From NCBI GenBank assembly GCA_016711705.1, contig JADJSK010000001.1, forward strand, positions 744,001 to 808,000: a stretch of DNA of 64,000 nucleotides, read 5' to 3'. Of this stretch, positions 51,523-61,981 are shown piece by piece. The translations under genes and the position numbers were made by a program. Under the pieces are notes generated by a model that did no database searches, was not told the DNA's origin, and saw only the letters and a program-made list of their open reading frames with translations. Position 1 is the first letter of the stretch, and each line of letters begins with the position of its first letter. Source of the stretch: Candidatus Brachybacter algidus (GTDB lineage Bacteria; Bacteroidota; Bacteroidia; Chitinophagales; Saprospiraceae).

Positions 51523-53067
51523 CTATTCCCACTCAATCGTAGCAGGAGGTTTAGTGCTAATATCATAAACAACCCTATTGATTCCTCGCACTTTATTGAT
51601 AATATCGGACGAAACTGTGGCCAGGAATTCATAGGGTAATCTACTCCATTCAGCAGTCATACCATCTGTACTTGACACTGCCCTTAGAGCAACTACATTT
51701 TCATAGGTACGTTCATCACCCATCACACCAACTGATCTCACAGGTAAAAGTATTACTCCAGCCTGCCAAACCTCATTGTATAAATTTTCCTTTTTAAGCA
51801 ATTTTATAAAAATATCATCAGCATCCTGAAGCATAGCCACTTTTTGCGGTGTGATTTCTCCAAGGATCCTGATTCCCAGACCAGGACCGGGAAAAGGTTG
51901 CCTCTGAATAAATATGGGAGATAATCCTAGTGCAAGACCGACTCTGCGAACTTCATCTTTGAACAACATACGCAGTGGCTCAACAATTTTAAGTTTTAGA
52001 TGCTCCGGAAGTCCACCAACATTATGATGAGACTTAATGGTGACGCTAGGTCCATGAACAGAAACTGATTCAATAACATCAGGATAGATTGTCCCTTGAC
52101 CTAACCAAGAGATATCCCCAAGTTTGTGAGCTTCTTCCTCAAATACATCTATAAACCCCTTACCAATTGCTTTACGTTTATCTTCAGGGTCTTCTTTTCC
52201 TGCTAATGCATCGTAAAAATGGTCACGGGCATCTATCCCTACTACATTCAATCCTAGTTCTTTGTAATCCTCCAGCACTTCATTGTATTCATTCTTGCGC
52301 AAAAGACCATTATCAATAAAGAAACAGATAAGGTTTTCACCAATAGCTCTATGTAGTAGTGTCGCACCTACAGTGCTATCTACACCACCTGATAGCGCCA
52401 TGAGTACTTTTTCTGATCCAATCTGAGTTTTAAGATTTTCGATGGATTCTTCTATAAAGGCGTTAGGTGTCCAATCAGCTTTTACACCTGCTATTTTCAG
52501 CAGAAAATTGGACAATAACTGCAATCCATTCGCTGTATGTGTTACTTCTGGGTGAAATTGGAATGCATATACAGGAGCTTCATCAGCTATTTGTTCTTTC
52601 TTAAAAAGTGCATATTCATTCTCTTCAGTAGTTGCAATGTTCTTAAATCCCTCAGGAATTGCAAGTACAGAATCCCCATGAGACATCCAAACTTGACTAT
52701 TTTGAGAAATATTATAAAATAGAGGATCCTCAAGATCCTCTATTTTTAATATCGCTTTACCATATTCTCTTTGTTCAGAGCGCTCTACCCTTCCACCTTC
52801 GCGAGAAGCAAGATATTGAGCGCCATAACAAACACCCAATAAGGGTATTTTTCCAATGAAAGGTCCATATTCAATAGTTGGAGCATTTTCATCTCTGACA
52901 CTGAAAGGGCTGCCTGATATGATGAAAGCTTTAACATCTTCACCCAGAGTTGGAATCTTATTGAAAGGATATATCTCACAAAAAATGTTTAATTCTCTTA
53001 CCCTTCTGGCTATCAGCTGAGTATATTGAGAACCGCAATCTAATATAATTACTTTGTCATGAGACAT
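51523..53067 (-). CDS. guaA: GMP synthase (glutamine-hydrolysing)
   Basis: A 514-residue enzyme converting XMP to GMP. The class I amidotransferase domain has DCGSQYTQLIARRVRE, the nucleophile LLGVCYGAQYLA and FQFHPEVTH; the ATP pyrophosphatase has MALSGGVDSTVGATLL; the dimer domain ends DISTKPPATIEWE, the universal GuaA end. I start at MSHDKVIIL (53067), three codons inside the longest frame. Another purine gene in the window besides purK/purE. Confidence 0.96.
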   Translation of the reverse strand: MSHDKVIILDCGSQYTQLIARRVRELNIFCEIYPFNKIPTLGEDVKAFIISGSPFSVRDENAPTIEYGPFIGKIPLLGVCYGAQYLASREGGRVERSEQREYGKAILKIEDLEDPLFYNISQNSQVWMSHGDSVLAIPEGFKNIATTEENEYALFKKEQIADEAPVYAFQFHPEVTHTANGLQLLSNFLLKIAGVKADWTPNAFIEESIENLKTQIGSEKVLMALSGGVDSTVGATLLHRAIGENLICFFIDNGLLRKNEYNEVLEDYKELGLNVVGIDARDHFYDALAGKEDPEDKRKAIGKGFIDVFEEEAHKLGDISWLGQGTIYPDVIESVSVHGPSVTIKSHHNVGGLPEHLKLKIVEPLRMLFKDEVRRVGLALGLSPIFIQRQPFPGPGLGIRILGEITPQKVAMLQDADDIFIKLLKKENLYNEVWQAGVILLPVRSVGVMGDERTYENVVALRAVSSTDGMTAEWSRLPYEFLATVSSDIINKVRGINRVVYDISTKPPATIEWE

Positions 53068-53115
53068 CTGAAACAACTATTTATAGTGTACTTAATATTT
53101 ATTAACGAATGAATA

Positions 53116-54528
53116 TTACTTTAATTCAAACATAACTTTTCTGGTGGAAATTTTTGGCAGATTGCCCGCCTTTGCTGTAATTCTATCTTCTGTGATCCCT
53201 TTGCTTACCATGTAAGATTTCACTTCGTCTGCTCTTGATTTACTAAGATTACCAACTTCATCTACTAGCGTTTTATCATCGCTAAAGCCAGTTATAACTA
53301 GAGAATATTTTTTATTTTTTTTCAATAAGGCAATAACCTTATCTATGGCTGATTGACTAGTAGAATTAAGTACAAATGCACCATCTGTCCATTTTATACT
53401 TCTTGAGGCATTGGTCAAAATGTCTATATCTGCTTGGTTTGCAGAAGGGCAACCATTTAGCTCAGCTGTCCCGGCTTTTGTAGGACATTTATCTTCGCTA
53501 TCAGGAATGCCATCGCCATCTGTATCCGGGCATCCCATAGTTTCTACTGTCCCTACTTTATCTTTACATTTATCAATATTGTCAGGAACACCGTCACCAT
53601 CGGTATCCGGGCATCCTCTGTATCTTGCTAGCCCTTTAACTTGTGGGCAATCATCCTCATTATCCGGAACTTTATCTCCATCAGAATCAATAAATGGACA
53701 TCCCCCATAGGTAATATCTCCGGCTACATCAGGACATTTATCATCTTTATCAGCGACATTGTCACCATCTTTGTCAGGACATCCGCCAGTATTCTTTGTA
53801 CCGGCTTCAGTTGGACATTTGTCAAGATAGTCAACTATACCATCACCATCAGTGTCTGGGCAACCATTGAAAGCAGCAACACCTGGAGAGGTAGGACATT
53901 CATCTTTAATATCGACAATTCCGTCCCCATCTGTATCCTTCTTACTTAGTTGTTTAAGATTGATAGCTTTATTTCCACCACCACTTCCACCGAAGAGGAC
54001 GTAAAAGCCAATACCTGCGTCTAATGATCCTTTCTGATTCTCATCAAATGTATTATTGTATCCTATATTTAAACCAATCAGAAATTGATCTGCAATTTTA
54101 AAATTTGCACCAATACCAGCTCTTGCCGCAATGTCAAACACACTCAATTTATCTTCAACAAAATCTTTGCTTAGGATAAAAGATGGTCCAAGATATAAAT
54201 AAGGAGCTGCTATCCTGGATCTATCAAACAAACCGATCTGAGCAAGGATATCTCCATGAATACCGGCAAATTTATTATCTATAGCATCACTTACAAATAA
54301 ATTTGCTCCAACAGGCACCGACACATTGAGCCAAGAATTTATATTTCGGGTAAATGAAGCATCAATGTTCAAAATTGAACTGGCAAATTCAAAATCCTGA
54401 TCGTTTAAAAGATTGCCATTTTGAACTCTTGCTGATAGCCCAACTGAATTTTTAAAGTCTGCATTCTGTGCCATGACTATTGTGCCAAAGAAGAGACTAA
54501 ACATTAATAAAAAATGGAACTTTTTCAT
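53116..54528 (-). CDS. Outer-membrane OmpA-family protein with thrombospondin type 3 repeats
   Basis: A 470-residue outer-membrane protein. A signal peptide (MKKFHFLLMFSLFFGTIVMA) is followed by a beta-barrel of about 180 residues, six calcium-binding TSP3 repeats (DTDGDGIVD..DECP, DTDGDGIVDYLDKCP, DKDGDNVADKDDKCP, DSDGDKVPDNEDDCP, DTDGDGVPDNIDKC, DTDGDGIPDSEDKCP) and an OmpA-like peptidoglycan-binding domain (VITGFSDDKTLVDEVGNLSK, SRADEVKSYMVSKGI). The start is ATG 54528. It anchors the outer membrane to the wall and binds Ca. Confidence 0.93.
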   Translation of the reverse strand: MKKFHFLLMFSLFFGTIVMAQNADFKNSVGLSARVQNGNLLNDQDFEFASSILNIDASFTRNINSWLNVSVPVGANLFVSDAIDNKFAGIHGDILAQIGLFDRSRIAAPYLYLGPSFILSKDFVEDKLSVFDIAARAGIGANFKIADQFLIGLNIGYNNTFDENQKGSLDAGIGFYVLFGGSGGGNKAINLKQLSKKDTDGDGIVDIKDECPTSPGVAAFNGCPDTDGDGIVDYLDKCPTEAGTKNTGGCPDKDGDNVADKDDKCPDVAGDITYGGCPFIDSDGDKVPDNEDDCPQVKGLARYRGCPDTDGDGVPDNIDKCKDKVGTVETMGCPDTDGDGIPDSEDKCPTKAGTAELNGCPSANQADIDILTNASRSIKWTDGAFVLNSTSQSAIDKVIALLKKNKKYSLVITGFSDDKTLVDEVGNLSKSRADEVKSYMVSKGITEDRITAKAGNLPKISTRKVMFELK

Positions 54529-54667
54529 CTGTATGTATTTAATTTTTTGTATCAAACCACTAACTTTAACAGCTATTTTTCAATTTTCTTAAATAGAAAT
54601 CAAGTAAATAGAAATATAACCGCTATTAGTCAGTGGAAGGTAAACATGATTTTAATTAAAAAATTAC

Positions 54668-55600
54668 TTAATCCAGTAAACCTCTTCCTGATTTACTGAT
54701 CTTTTTACTTTCTGAAAGAGTGTGTAATGCTTTATCTAAAATACCATTAACGAAATCTTTACTTTTATCAGTACTGTCGGCCTTCGTTAATTCTACATAT
54801 TCATTGATGGAAACCTTGGTAGGAATTCTTGGAAATATTAGCATTTCTGCCACTGACATTTTAATTAATATCATGTCAATAAAAGCCACGCGCTCTATGT
54901 CCCAATTATCAATAAGTGGGCCCAATGTTTTCTCAAGACTTTCATTGTTGACAAGGACATACTTGAGCATTTCTCTACCAAATTCATTTATTGCTTCATC
55001 TGATGGTCCATATTCTTCTGAGATTTCCTTGGATGTCTTGAAATCCTTTATAATTTTTTTTACAGTTCCTATAATTATGGATTGATCATCCAGCCAATTA
55101 AAGAAGATATCTTCTATAGTATCATTATAAAATTCTTGCTTACAGAGCTCTTTGAACAAGAACAACATGATCTGCTGATCTTCCTCGCCTGATCCTTCTC
55201 CTGAAACATAAGCAGCATATTCAGGAGTTAGACTTAAAGTTTTATATAATTTTCGGGTAAAGTCTTCCGGAGTCTTCTCTTCAAATTGATATTTTAGTGC
55301 AATCTTTTGAAGTTCTTTATTAGCTGCAATTGTTTGTGTTAATGGATTTTCATAGAATTTAGCTGTAAAAGCTTTATCAAATTCTGAAGGAAGTAATTTA
55401 GCTTGCCTTTTAATAACATCGTCTTTAGAGTGTTCAGCTATCTTCACCATTAGATATAGCTGATAGTATAAAAGATTATAAGAGCTTTTAATAGTATCAT
55501 CATAGTAAGACAATACTTCTTCCTTAGACAATCCCTCAGTCGTATAAAAAGAATACAACGCTTGCATCACTTTTACTCTGATATTTCTTCTACTTAGCAT
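54668..55600 (-). CDS. nusB: Transcription antitermination factor NusB
   Basis: A 310-residue protein starting MLSRRNIRVKVMQALYSFYT, with late motifs KTLGPLIDNWDIERVAFIDM, ILIKMSVAEMLIFPRIPTKV and NEYVELTKADSTDKSKDFVN, the NusB core. It is about twice the length of E. coli NusB because of a large helical insertion, as usual in Bacteroidota. It takes part in rRNA antitermination with NusE/S10. Confidence 0.93.
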   Translation of the reverse strand: MLSRRNIRVKVMQALYSFYTTEGLSKEEVLSYYDDTIKSSYNLLYYQLYLMVKIAEHSKDDVIKRQAKLLPSEFDKAFTAKFYENPLTQTIAANKELQKIALKYQFEEKTPEDFTRKLYKTLSLTPEYAAYVSGEGSGEEDQQIMLFLFKELCKQEFYNDTIEDIFFNWLDDQSIIIGTVKKIIKDFKTSKEISEEYGPSDEAINEFGREMLKYVLVNNESLEKTLGPLIDNWDIERVAFIDMILIKMSVAEMLIFPRIPTKVSINEYVELTKADSTDKSKDFVNGILDKALHTLSESKKISKSGRGLLD

Positions 55601-55660
55601 CTTATTTTTTGAACTGTAATATTACGAAATTGAATAATATTAAATATAAATTTTTGATTT

Positions 55661-57133
55661 CTACTTCATATAAGTTTCAATCTCGGCCCAATCGGGTGCT
55701 TTGTTGATGTGCCATTTTTTAATGATCGCACCATCTTTCCAAAGTAGAATACCAGGATTTGATCGTATAACAGTCTTTAATATTGTCTCATCTCCTTGAT
55801 ATACAGGGAAATCAATATTTAAAGCTGCTTTAGCATCATTCATTTGTCCAACACTTAATCCTCCGAAAACTACATTTACTGCCATTTTTTTACTCTGAGC
55901 TTTAATTATCAATGGCAAAATCTTCCCTTTATAAGCGTCCAACCAATCTTGTTTGAATATTGTGTTTTCAACCTCTTCATTAGTTTTCTTGATACTTGCT
56001 ATAGTTCTTGTGCTATCATACATTGTCTTGATAGAATCTTCAGCAGCATATATAGTATCAATGACTTCAACCATTTTCATTTCAGTATCCAAAGTTACTT
56101 TATAATTAATGATCATGAGACTGTAACCCGTGTCTTGCAATATTTGATCAGTGAAATCATCTCCAGCTTCTGTAGCAGTGGTAATTCTGAAATCGCTGAT
56201 CTTAGAATGAGCAATTGTGGATTCACCTGTAACCTGCAGAATATCAAATTTATCTTTTGGAAACTCTGCAAAACGCTTCATATATTCATCCATAGATAGG
56301 GTAACTACAGGTCCTCCATCTTTTGGAGTGATTACTTGACTGACAGGTCTTTTTGATTCAGCATCCTGTTCTTTTACCTTTTGTTCTCTGATGTTCACTC
56401 CTTCTTTAAATGGTCTGAAATCAACAGATGGCTCATTCCAATACATAAAATTGAGGCAATAAAATAAAAATCCAATAATACTTATTATAAAAAGACCAAG
56501 TCTGGCACCCGCATTGAATAATTTATGAAATAAACGAGTGTAAATTATAAATATCAACCCCGGAATCAATAAAAATACATCTTTAAGGAATGATGTTTTA
56601 GGTGCCATAACCAGAAAGTCTCCAAAACAACCACAATCAGAAACTCGCATATTAGATGTGGCAAATTCGCCCCATTTGCCGAATTCAAAGAAATTAGCTT
56701 CCATCGGTACATATCCCGTCAGATATGTAAATCCTGTAAGGATAGTAAAGAACAACATCAGCAAGAAGAAAGCCCAAGCTGTAAACTTAGGCTTAATACC
56801 TAGTACCAACATAACCCCTAATACCATTTCTAAAACAATAGTAGATATGGAAAATACATTTACATAATTATTAAAAAATGGAAATATAGGTGCAATAAAC
56901 GAAAATGCAGTATTTTCGAAGGTGTAGTAAAATGAAGTGAAATATTGCTCCATTTTAAAAGATGTTCCAAGAGGGTCAACCGCCTTAACGAATCCTGAAA
57001 CAATGAAAAGCGTTCCACAAAAGTGTTGCAGAAAACTGATAAAATAATTATTTGATCTCTTAAAATATATTGTCGCTACTGTAATTAGTAAAGCAATTAT
57101 ACCAATATAAGATAACAATTTAATTAATGTCAT
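55661..57133 (-). CDS. DoxX family membrane protein with thioredoxin-like C-terminus (BT_3928-like)
   Basis: A 490-residue protein. The N-terminal part has four or five membrane helices including FCGTLFIVSGFVKAVDPLGT, SFKMEQYFTSF and SDCGCFGDFLVMAPKTSFLK (the DCGCFGD motif of this group). A soluble region of about 250 residues follows, with a thioredoxin-like end (VVFGGLSVGQMNDAKAALNI, PGILLWKDGAIIKKWH) lacking a CxxC. BT_3928-type proteins are common and uncharacterised; a link to redox chemistry is a guess from the fold. Confidence 0.8.
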   Translation of the reverse strand: MTLIKLLSYIGIIALLITVATIYFKRSNNYFISFLQHFCGTLFIVSGFVKAVDPLGTSFKMEQYFTSFYYTFENTAFSFIAPIFPFFNNYVNVFSISTIVLEMVLGVMLVLGIKPKFTAWAFFLLMLFFTILTGFTYLTGYVPMEANFFEFGKWGEFATSNMRVSDCGCFGDFLVMAPKTSFLKDVFLLIPGLIFIIYTRLFHKLFNAGARLGLFIISIIGFLFYCLNFMYWNEPSVDFRPFKEGVNIREQKVKEQDAESKRPVSQVITPKDGGPVVTLSMDEYMKRFAEFPKDKFDILQVTGESTIAHSKISDFRITTATEAGDDFTDQILQDTGYSLMIINYKVTLDTEMKMVEVIDTIYAAEDSIKTMYDSTRTIASIKKTNEEVENTIFKQDWLDAYKGKILPLIIKAQSKKMAVNVVFGGLSVGQMNDAKAALNIDFPVYQGDETILKTVIRSNPGILLWKDGAIIKKWHINKAPDWAEIETYMK

Positions 57134-57948
57134 TTAGGATACTATTTAGAAAGGTTGAAACTTTGAGTGAGGTGGTGACGTAAGTGCAGCAAAATGAAAG
57201 ATGCACAATTCGCATTTGGTAAAAAGCTAGAGGAAGCAATCACAGAAAGGGACACCAAGCTAACTGGTGTATTGTTCTGTAAGATATATTTTTCGTCAAG
57301 GGTCTTTTCCACTTGGTAGTTTTAATTAAGCAAAGATTGTGTAAATTTAATTTTGCACGGCAAAGATACAAAAATTTATAATTTGTTAAAAAGCAAACGT
57401 ACTTTTTTGTAAAATTTAATAAAAGTCGTTTAAAAGTGGCTCTTTTTGAATAGAATTTTTAAAATCAAAACCTACAAATTTGTTTGAAAATCTTATAAAC
57501 GATAAAAGATATAAGCATATTTTGGCTTTGTATAATATAAATTTGATGATCCCAATTCTTTAGGATTCGAATTAGTTGATAATATTTGATGGCTAAATGA
57601 ATATTCCTACTAGTCCATCGCAATATATTTTTTTGCCACGAATTACACGAATTTGCACGAATAAATTCGTGTTGGATGCGAAGCATCATTAGTGTAATTA
57701 TCTTCGATTCTTATTTGCGGTAATGGCAAAAGACTTTAAGTTTTATAAATATTTGGTTATTTCATAATTCTCTTATTTTTTAAGCAGAGCAGGTGCCATT
57801 TAGCCAATTGAAAGTATAACTTTTGCGAACTTAAATTTCATATTACATTTTAAACGAAACCGGTTAGACATCATATATTCTTTTATAATTCAAGTCTGTA
57901 TCCAAATTCCTGCAGAATAAATTACTTTTACAATCTAAATTTTCAAAT
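57134..57948. other. 815-bp intergenic region, no gene recognised
   Basis: This is the longest gap of the window, between the divergent DoxX and polA genes. It contains a small hairpin (ACACCA-N7-TGGTGT, 57252-57270), a dispersed-repeat-like part GCCACGAATTACACGAATTT with CACGAATAAATTCGTG (57636-57671), and plain AT-rich DNA. Small ORFs at 57194-57319 (+) and 57465-57689 (-) lack support. TTACTTTTAC at 57921 may be a weak -7 region for polA. Confidence 0.65.
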
Positions 57949-60777
57949 ATGTCTGCCGAAAAGAGAATATTTTTCATAGATGGCCATGCCATGGTTTATC
58001 GCGCTCACTATGCATTTATCAATAGACCTTTGATGAATTCCAAAGGCCAAAACGTTTCTGCTATTAACGGTTTCGTCAGATCCGTTTGGGAATTGATCAC
58101 CAATCAAAGACCAACACATTTAGGTGTTATATTCGATCCAAAAGGAGGTACATTCAGAACTGAGCTTTATGCAGAATATAAAGCACAAAGAGATGCCCAA
58201 CCGGAAGACATTTCCTTTGCCATTCCATACATTATTCAGATTATGAAAGGTATGAGGATCCCAGTAGAGATTATTCCAAATTTTGAAGCAGATGACGTCA
58301 TCGGTACTTTAGCTAAAAAGGCAGAGAAGGAAGGTTTTCAAGTTTTTATGGTGACACCGGACAAAGATTATGCTCAGATCGTTTCTGAAAATATTTTTCA
58401 ATATAAACCTGCCAGATTTGGTAATGACATCGAAATCCTTGGTGTAGATGATGTCCTAAAAAAGTGGGAGATCAAGCGTATAGACCAGGTTATTGACCTT
58501 CTTGGATTAATGGGTGATGCGGTAGATAATATACCCGGCCTTCCCGGTGTAGGCCCGAAAACTGCTGTCAAACTTTTAGCCGAATATGACAATGTCGAAA
58601 ATATTATTGCTAATGCACAAAACCTTAAAGGGAAACTCGCTGAAACAGTAGCTGAAAAAGCTGATCTAGCAAGGCTTTCTAAAACACTAGCCACAATTCA
58701 CCTGGATGTTCCAGTTGAATTCGAATCAACTCATTACATCATGGAAGAGTTCGATAAAGAAGCTTTAATGGAAGTATTTAAAGAATTGGAATTCAGAACT
58801 TTGGCTACAACTATCTTAGGTAGAAGTGTATTGGACCTTCCCGAGAAATCTAAGCCAAACAAAGTGACCAAAGGAGTAGGAAGTGAGCAGGGATCATTAT
58901 TCGAAACGACTGAAAGCGATGTTAAGACAAGTACTTTTGATATAGCAATTTCCAATGCTGAATTTAACATCAGCAATGTAGATCACGAATATATTGTAGT
59001 AGATTCAGAGATCGAGTGGGCTAAAATGTTTGGAGATATTCAGGATAAAAAGTTCATGTGTTTCGACACTGAAACCACTTCATTGGATCCAATTGTCGCA
59101 GAACTTGTAGGTATTTCTCTAAGTACAGAACCACATAAAGCATATTATATTCCGGTTCCTGAAGTCCAAGTTGAAGCTCAAAAAATCGTCGACAGACTCA
59201 GATTAGTTTTTGAAGATCCGGAAATCGACAAGATCGGTCAAAATCTCAAATATGACGTCAGCGTGTTGATAAAATATAATGTAAGACTTGCAGGAAAGCT
59301 CATTGATACGATGTTACTTCATTATCTTGTGGAACCTGATCTTAGACATGGAATGGATTACATGTCAGAATCCTATCTAAAATATAAGCCCGTTGCCATA
59401 GAAGCACTGATCGGGGAGAAGAAAAACAGTCAGATCTCCATGCGGGAAGTGCCATTGGAGCAGATAAAAGAATATGCTGCGGAAGATGCTGACATTACGC
59501 TTCAATTATACAATTTCCTATTACCTGGTTTGAAAGAGATCAATTCAGAAAAATTGTATGAAGATATCGAAAGTAAACTAATATACGTCCTTGCCGATCT
59601 TGAAATGGCAGGTGTGAATATTGATCCTGATTATTTGGCAAAATACAGCATCGTATTAAGTGATAGAATCACCGAATATGAACAAAACATTTACAAAGAA
59701 GCAGGTCAGGAATTCAATATCAATAGCCCAACCCAAGTTGGAGAATTACTATTTGGAACAATGAAAATACCTTATAGATGGGCAAAAACAAAGCAAGGCA
59801 AATTCTCTACAGATGAAGTAAAGCTTTCAGAACTTGCCCTGGAGTATAAGTTTGTGGCTGAGATTCTTTCCCATAGAAGTTTGAGTAAACTTAGGTCAAC
59901 CTATGTTGACTCCTTACCTAAAATGATCAATCCTGTGACCAAAAGGGTTCACAGTAGTTTTAATCAAGCTTTGGCTGCTACTGGGCGACTGAGTTCTAAT
60001 AATCCGAATCTTCAAAATATTCCTATCAAAACGGTTGAAGGTCGTGAAATTCGAAAAGCATTCATAGCCAAGGATGCCGACCATGTTATTCTTTCAGCGG
60101 ATTATTCTCAAATTGAATTGAGGTTGATAGCTGAATTAAGTAAGGATGTAGCTATGGTAGAAGCATTCCAACAAGGACTGGACATTCACTCAGCCACTGC
60201 AGCTAAAGTTTATGGAGTGCCATTGGAGGAAGTGACCCCTGAACAACGAAGAAATGCGAAAACTGTCAATTTCTCCATTATATATGGTGCAGGTTCATTG
60301 AATCTCTCAAGACAACTGGGTATTAAGCGGACAGAAGCAAAGGAAATCATTGAATCATACTTTACTCAGTTCAACGGATTAAAATCTTATATGGACAGAA
60401 TGGTAAATGAAGCTCACGAATTTGGCTATGTGACGACTTTGATGGGAAGGAGAAGATATCTTAGGGACATTAATTCCAGGAATTCACTTGCAAGAAGCGG
60501 TGCCGAACGCATCGCTGTCAATAGCCCAATCCAAGGAACTGCCGCAGATATGATCAAACTTGCCATGATCAAGATCCATGAAGAGTTTATAAATAAAGAC
60601 ATTCAATCCAAAATGATCATGCAGGTTCACGATGAATTTGTTTTCGACGTCTTACGAACTGAATTGGAGCAAGTAAAAGAAATCGTCATCCGTAATATGC
60701 AGAATGCAATACCGGGACTTGCTGTACCTATCGAGGTGAGTACGGGAGTTGGGGAGAATTGGTTAGAAGCGCATTAG
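57949..60777 (+). CDS. polA: DNA polymerase I
   Basis: A 942-residue enzyme with all three activities. The 5'-3' nuclease (residues 1-290) has FFIDGHAMVYRAHYAF and VTPDKDYAQIV; the 3'-5' exonuclease keeps its acidic residues (CFDTETTSLDP, GQNLKYDVSV, YAAEDADITLQ) and so is probably active; the polymerase has LSADYSQIELRLIAEL, RRNAKTVNFSIIYG and QVHDEFVFDV. It fills repair gaps and removes Okazaki primers. Confidence 0.97.
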   Translation: MSAEKRIFFIDGHAMVYRAHYAFINRPLMNSKGQNVSAINGFVRSVWELITNQRPTHLGVIFDPKGGTFRTELYAEYKAQRDAQPEDISFAIPYIIQIMKGMRIPVEIIPNFEADDVIGTLAKKAEKEGFQVFMVTPDKDYAQIVSENIFQYKPARFGNDIEILGVDDVLKKWEIKRIDQVIDLLGLMGDAVDNIPGLPGVGPKTAVKLLAEYDNVENIIANAQNLKGKLAETVAEKADLARLSKTLATIHLDVPVEFESTHYIMEEFDKEALMEVFKELEFRTLATTILGRSVLDLPEKSKPNKVTKGVGSEQGSLFETTESDVKTSTFDIAISNAEFNISNVDHEYIVVDSEIEWAKMFGDIQDKKFMCFDTETTSLDPIVAELVGISLSTEPHKAYYIPVPEVQVEAQKIVDRLRLVFEDPEIDKIGQNLKYDVSVLIKYNVRLAGKLIDTMLLHYLVEPDLRHGMDYMSESYLKYKPVAIEALIGEKKNSQISMREVPLEQIKEYAAEDADITLQLYNFLLPGLKEINSEKLYEDIESKLIYVLADLEMAGVNIDPDYLAKYSIVLSDRITEYEQNIYKEAGQEFNINSPTQVGELLFGTMKIPYRWAKTKQGKFSTDEVKLSELALEYKFVAEILSHRSLSKLRSTYVDSLPKMINPVTKRVHSSFNQALAATGRLSSNNPNLQNIPIKTVEGREIRKAFIAKDADHVILSADYSQIELRLIAELSKDVAMVEAFQQGLDIHSATAAKVYGVPLEEVTPEQRRNAKTVNFSIIYGAGSLNLSRQLGIKRTEAKEIIESYFTQFNGLKSYMDRMVNEAHEFGYVTTLMGRRRYLRDINSRNSLARSGAERIAVNSPIQGTAADMIKLAMIKIHEEFINKDIQSKMIMQVHDEFVFDVLRTELEQVKEIVIRNMQNAIPGLAVPIEVSTGVGENWLEAH

Positions 60778-61100
60778 GTAATGAAAAATGAAGAATGAAT
60801 AATGAATAATAAGAGCAGGCATTGCAAAGCTGATTATATAAGTATCCATAATTGTAATGTCGATTATTTATTTGAATACTACAAACTCTATAAGTTAGAA
60901 ATCAGACGTAAGAAATCATTACAAATAATCATAAAAAAGAAGAAATAAAGTCGCAACTTCCCCTCTGGCAGAGGGGTGGCGATAGCCGGGGTGTCTAATA
61001 TCGCAGAACCATATACGATTGGGCTATAAATCAAAAAAATTATTATTGAATTCCATGGCACCTTTGCACATAATCGAATCTAGTGTCTATAGTCTATTAT
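60778..61100. other. 323-bp intergenic region with a REP-like hairpin
   Basis: It begins with AATGAATAATGAATAA words after polA, and near the middle holds CCCCTC-TGGCA-GAGGGG (60960-60976), followed by a GC-rich TGGCGATAGCCGGGGTGTC. That stretch contrasts with the AT-rich surroundings and resembles dispersed short palindromic repeats. It could serve as a terminator for convergent polA and the biotin carrier gene, though no T run follows. Confidence 0.6.
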
Positions 61101-61568
61101 CTAGAATCTGATCAACACCATCCCCTTATCAAGCGACTGACCTTCCTTCACTTCAATAGACTGAATGACACCTTCAATCGGCGACTTAATAGCGTTTTCC
61201 ATCTTCATTGCTTCTAGCACCAGGATAGTTTCTCCCGCTGTAACTTCCTCACCGGATTGTTTGAGTAATTTGAGGACTAGCCCGGGCATTGGTGATTTTA
61301 TCTCCGAAACATTTTGAATTCTTTGTCCTTTCATACCCATAGAGGCTATTAATTGATCCAGATCATCTTCCAACTTTACTTCAAATAGTTTTTTTTCAAT
61401 TTCAATTGTATACTTTTTCGACTGAACATCTTGAGAGATTAATCTGGCATGATAATTTATTCCATCCTTTCTAAATATAATCTTATCATCATTAATACTT
61501 AATGAAACATTTATATCAACCACTTCTGACAAATCAAACTCATTAATACCATTTACTTTTGCTTTCAT
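61101..61568 (-). CDS. Biotin carboxyl carrier protein of an acyl-CoA carboxylase
   Basis: A 155-residue protein. The C-terminal biotinyl domain has IKSPMPGLVLKLLKQSGEEV, the biotinylation site ILVLEAMKMENAIKSP and VKEGQSLDKGMVLIRF. The N-terminal 75 residues form a beta-rich linker. It may serve the carboxyltransferase beta subunit encoded 25 kb away (propionyl/methylcrotonyl type); no biotin carboxylase is in the window. Confidence 0.9.
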   Translation of the reverse strand: MKAKVNGINEFDLSEVVDINVSLSINDDKIIFRKDGINYHARLISQDVQSKKYTIEIEKKLFEVKLEDDLDQLIASMGMKGQRIQNVSEIKSPMPGLVLKLLKQSGEEVTAGETILVLEAMKMENAIKSPIEGVIQSIEVKEGQSLDKGMVLIRF

Positions 61569-61981
61569 ATCACATTCTAATTATGTGCAAGGTAAAAATA
61601 TTGGATTATGTTCTGATAATATATTGGAAATTAATTTTAATTGAACTATTGATATCACTCAGGTTAAATTTAGATGATTGAAATTAGAATTTAGAATTTA
61701 GAAATTAGAATGAAACTTCGATTGTTGAGTACAGTAAATGAAATCATTGCTTCTCATTATAAAAGCAACTCCTAACCTTGAATTAATTTATTAATCAAAT
61801 AATTGCCTGCTCTTTAATTCAAATCGCACTGCCAGATCTCATTTTTCATTTTTCTTCATTCATTTTTCATCATAAAAATAATTGCCTACAATCCAGAACA
61901 AAGAGATTCGCTCACTCTTATTTATCATTAATCATTTATCACTTATCATTCAATGTCTTATCTTCGTAAAAAATATTCTAC
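61569..61981. other. 413-bp intergenic region before ubiD
   Basis: Contains AGAATTTAGAATTTAGAAAT words, TTTTTCATTTTTCTTCATTC words and TATCATTAATCATTTATC words. TATCTTCG at 61959-61966, 16 bp before the ubiD ATG, could be a -7 box (one mismatch). No gene is seen. Confidence 0.55.

Noticed and set aside
53411..53710. 99-residue repetitive plus-strand ORF
   Set aside because: Its repeats are the reverse complement of the TSP3 calcium-binding repeats.
57194..57319. Small plus-strand ORF of 41 residues (MKDAQFAFGKKLEEA)
   Set aside because: No family, no conserved start signal, and no neighbour support.
57465..57689. 74-residue minus-strand ORF in the polA upstream gap
   Set aside because: It runs through the repeat-like CACGAAT sequence and resembles no protein family.
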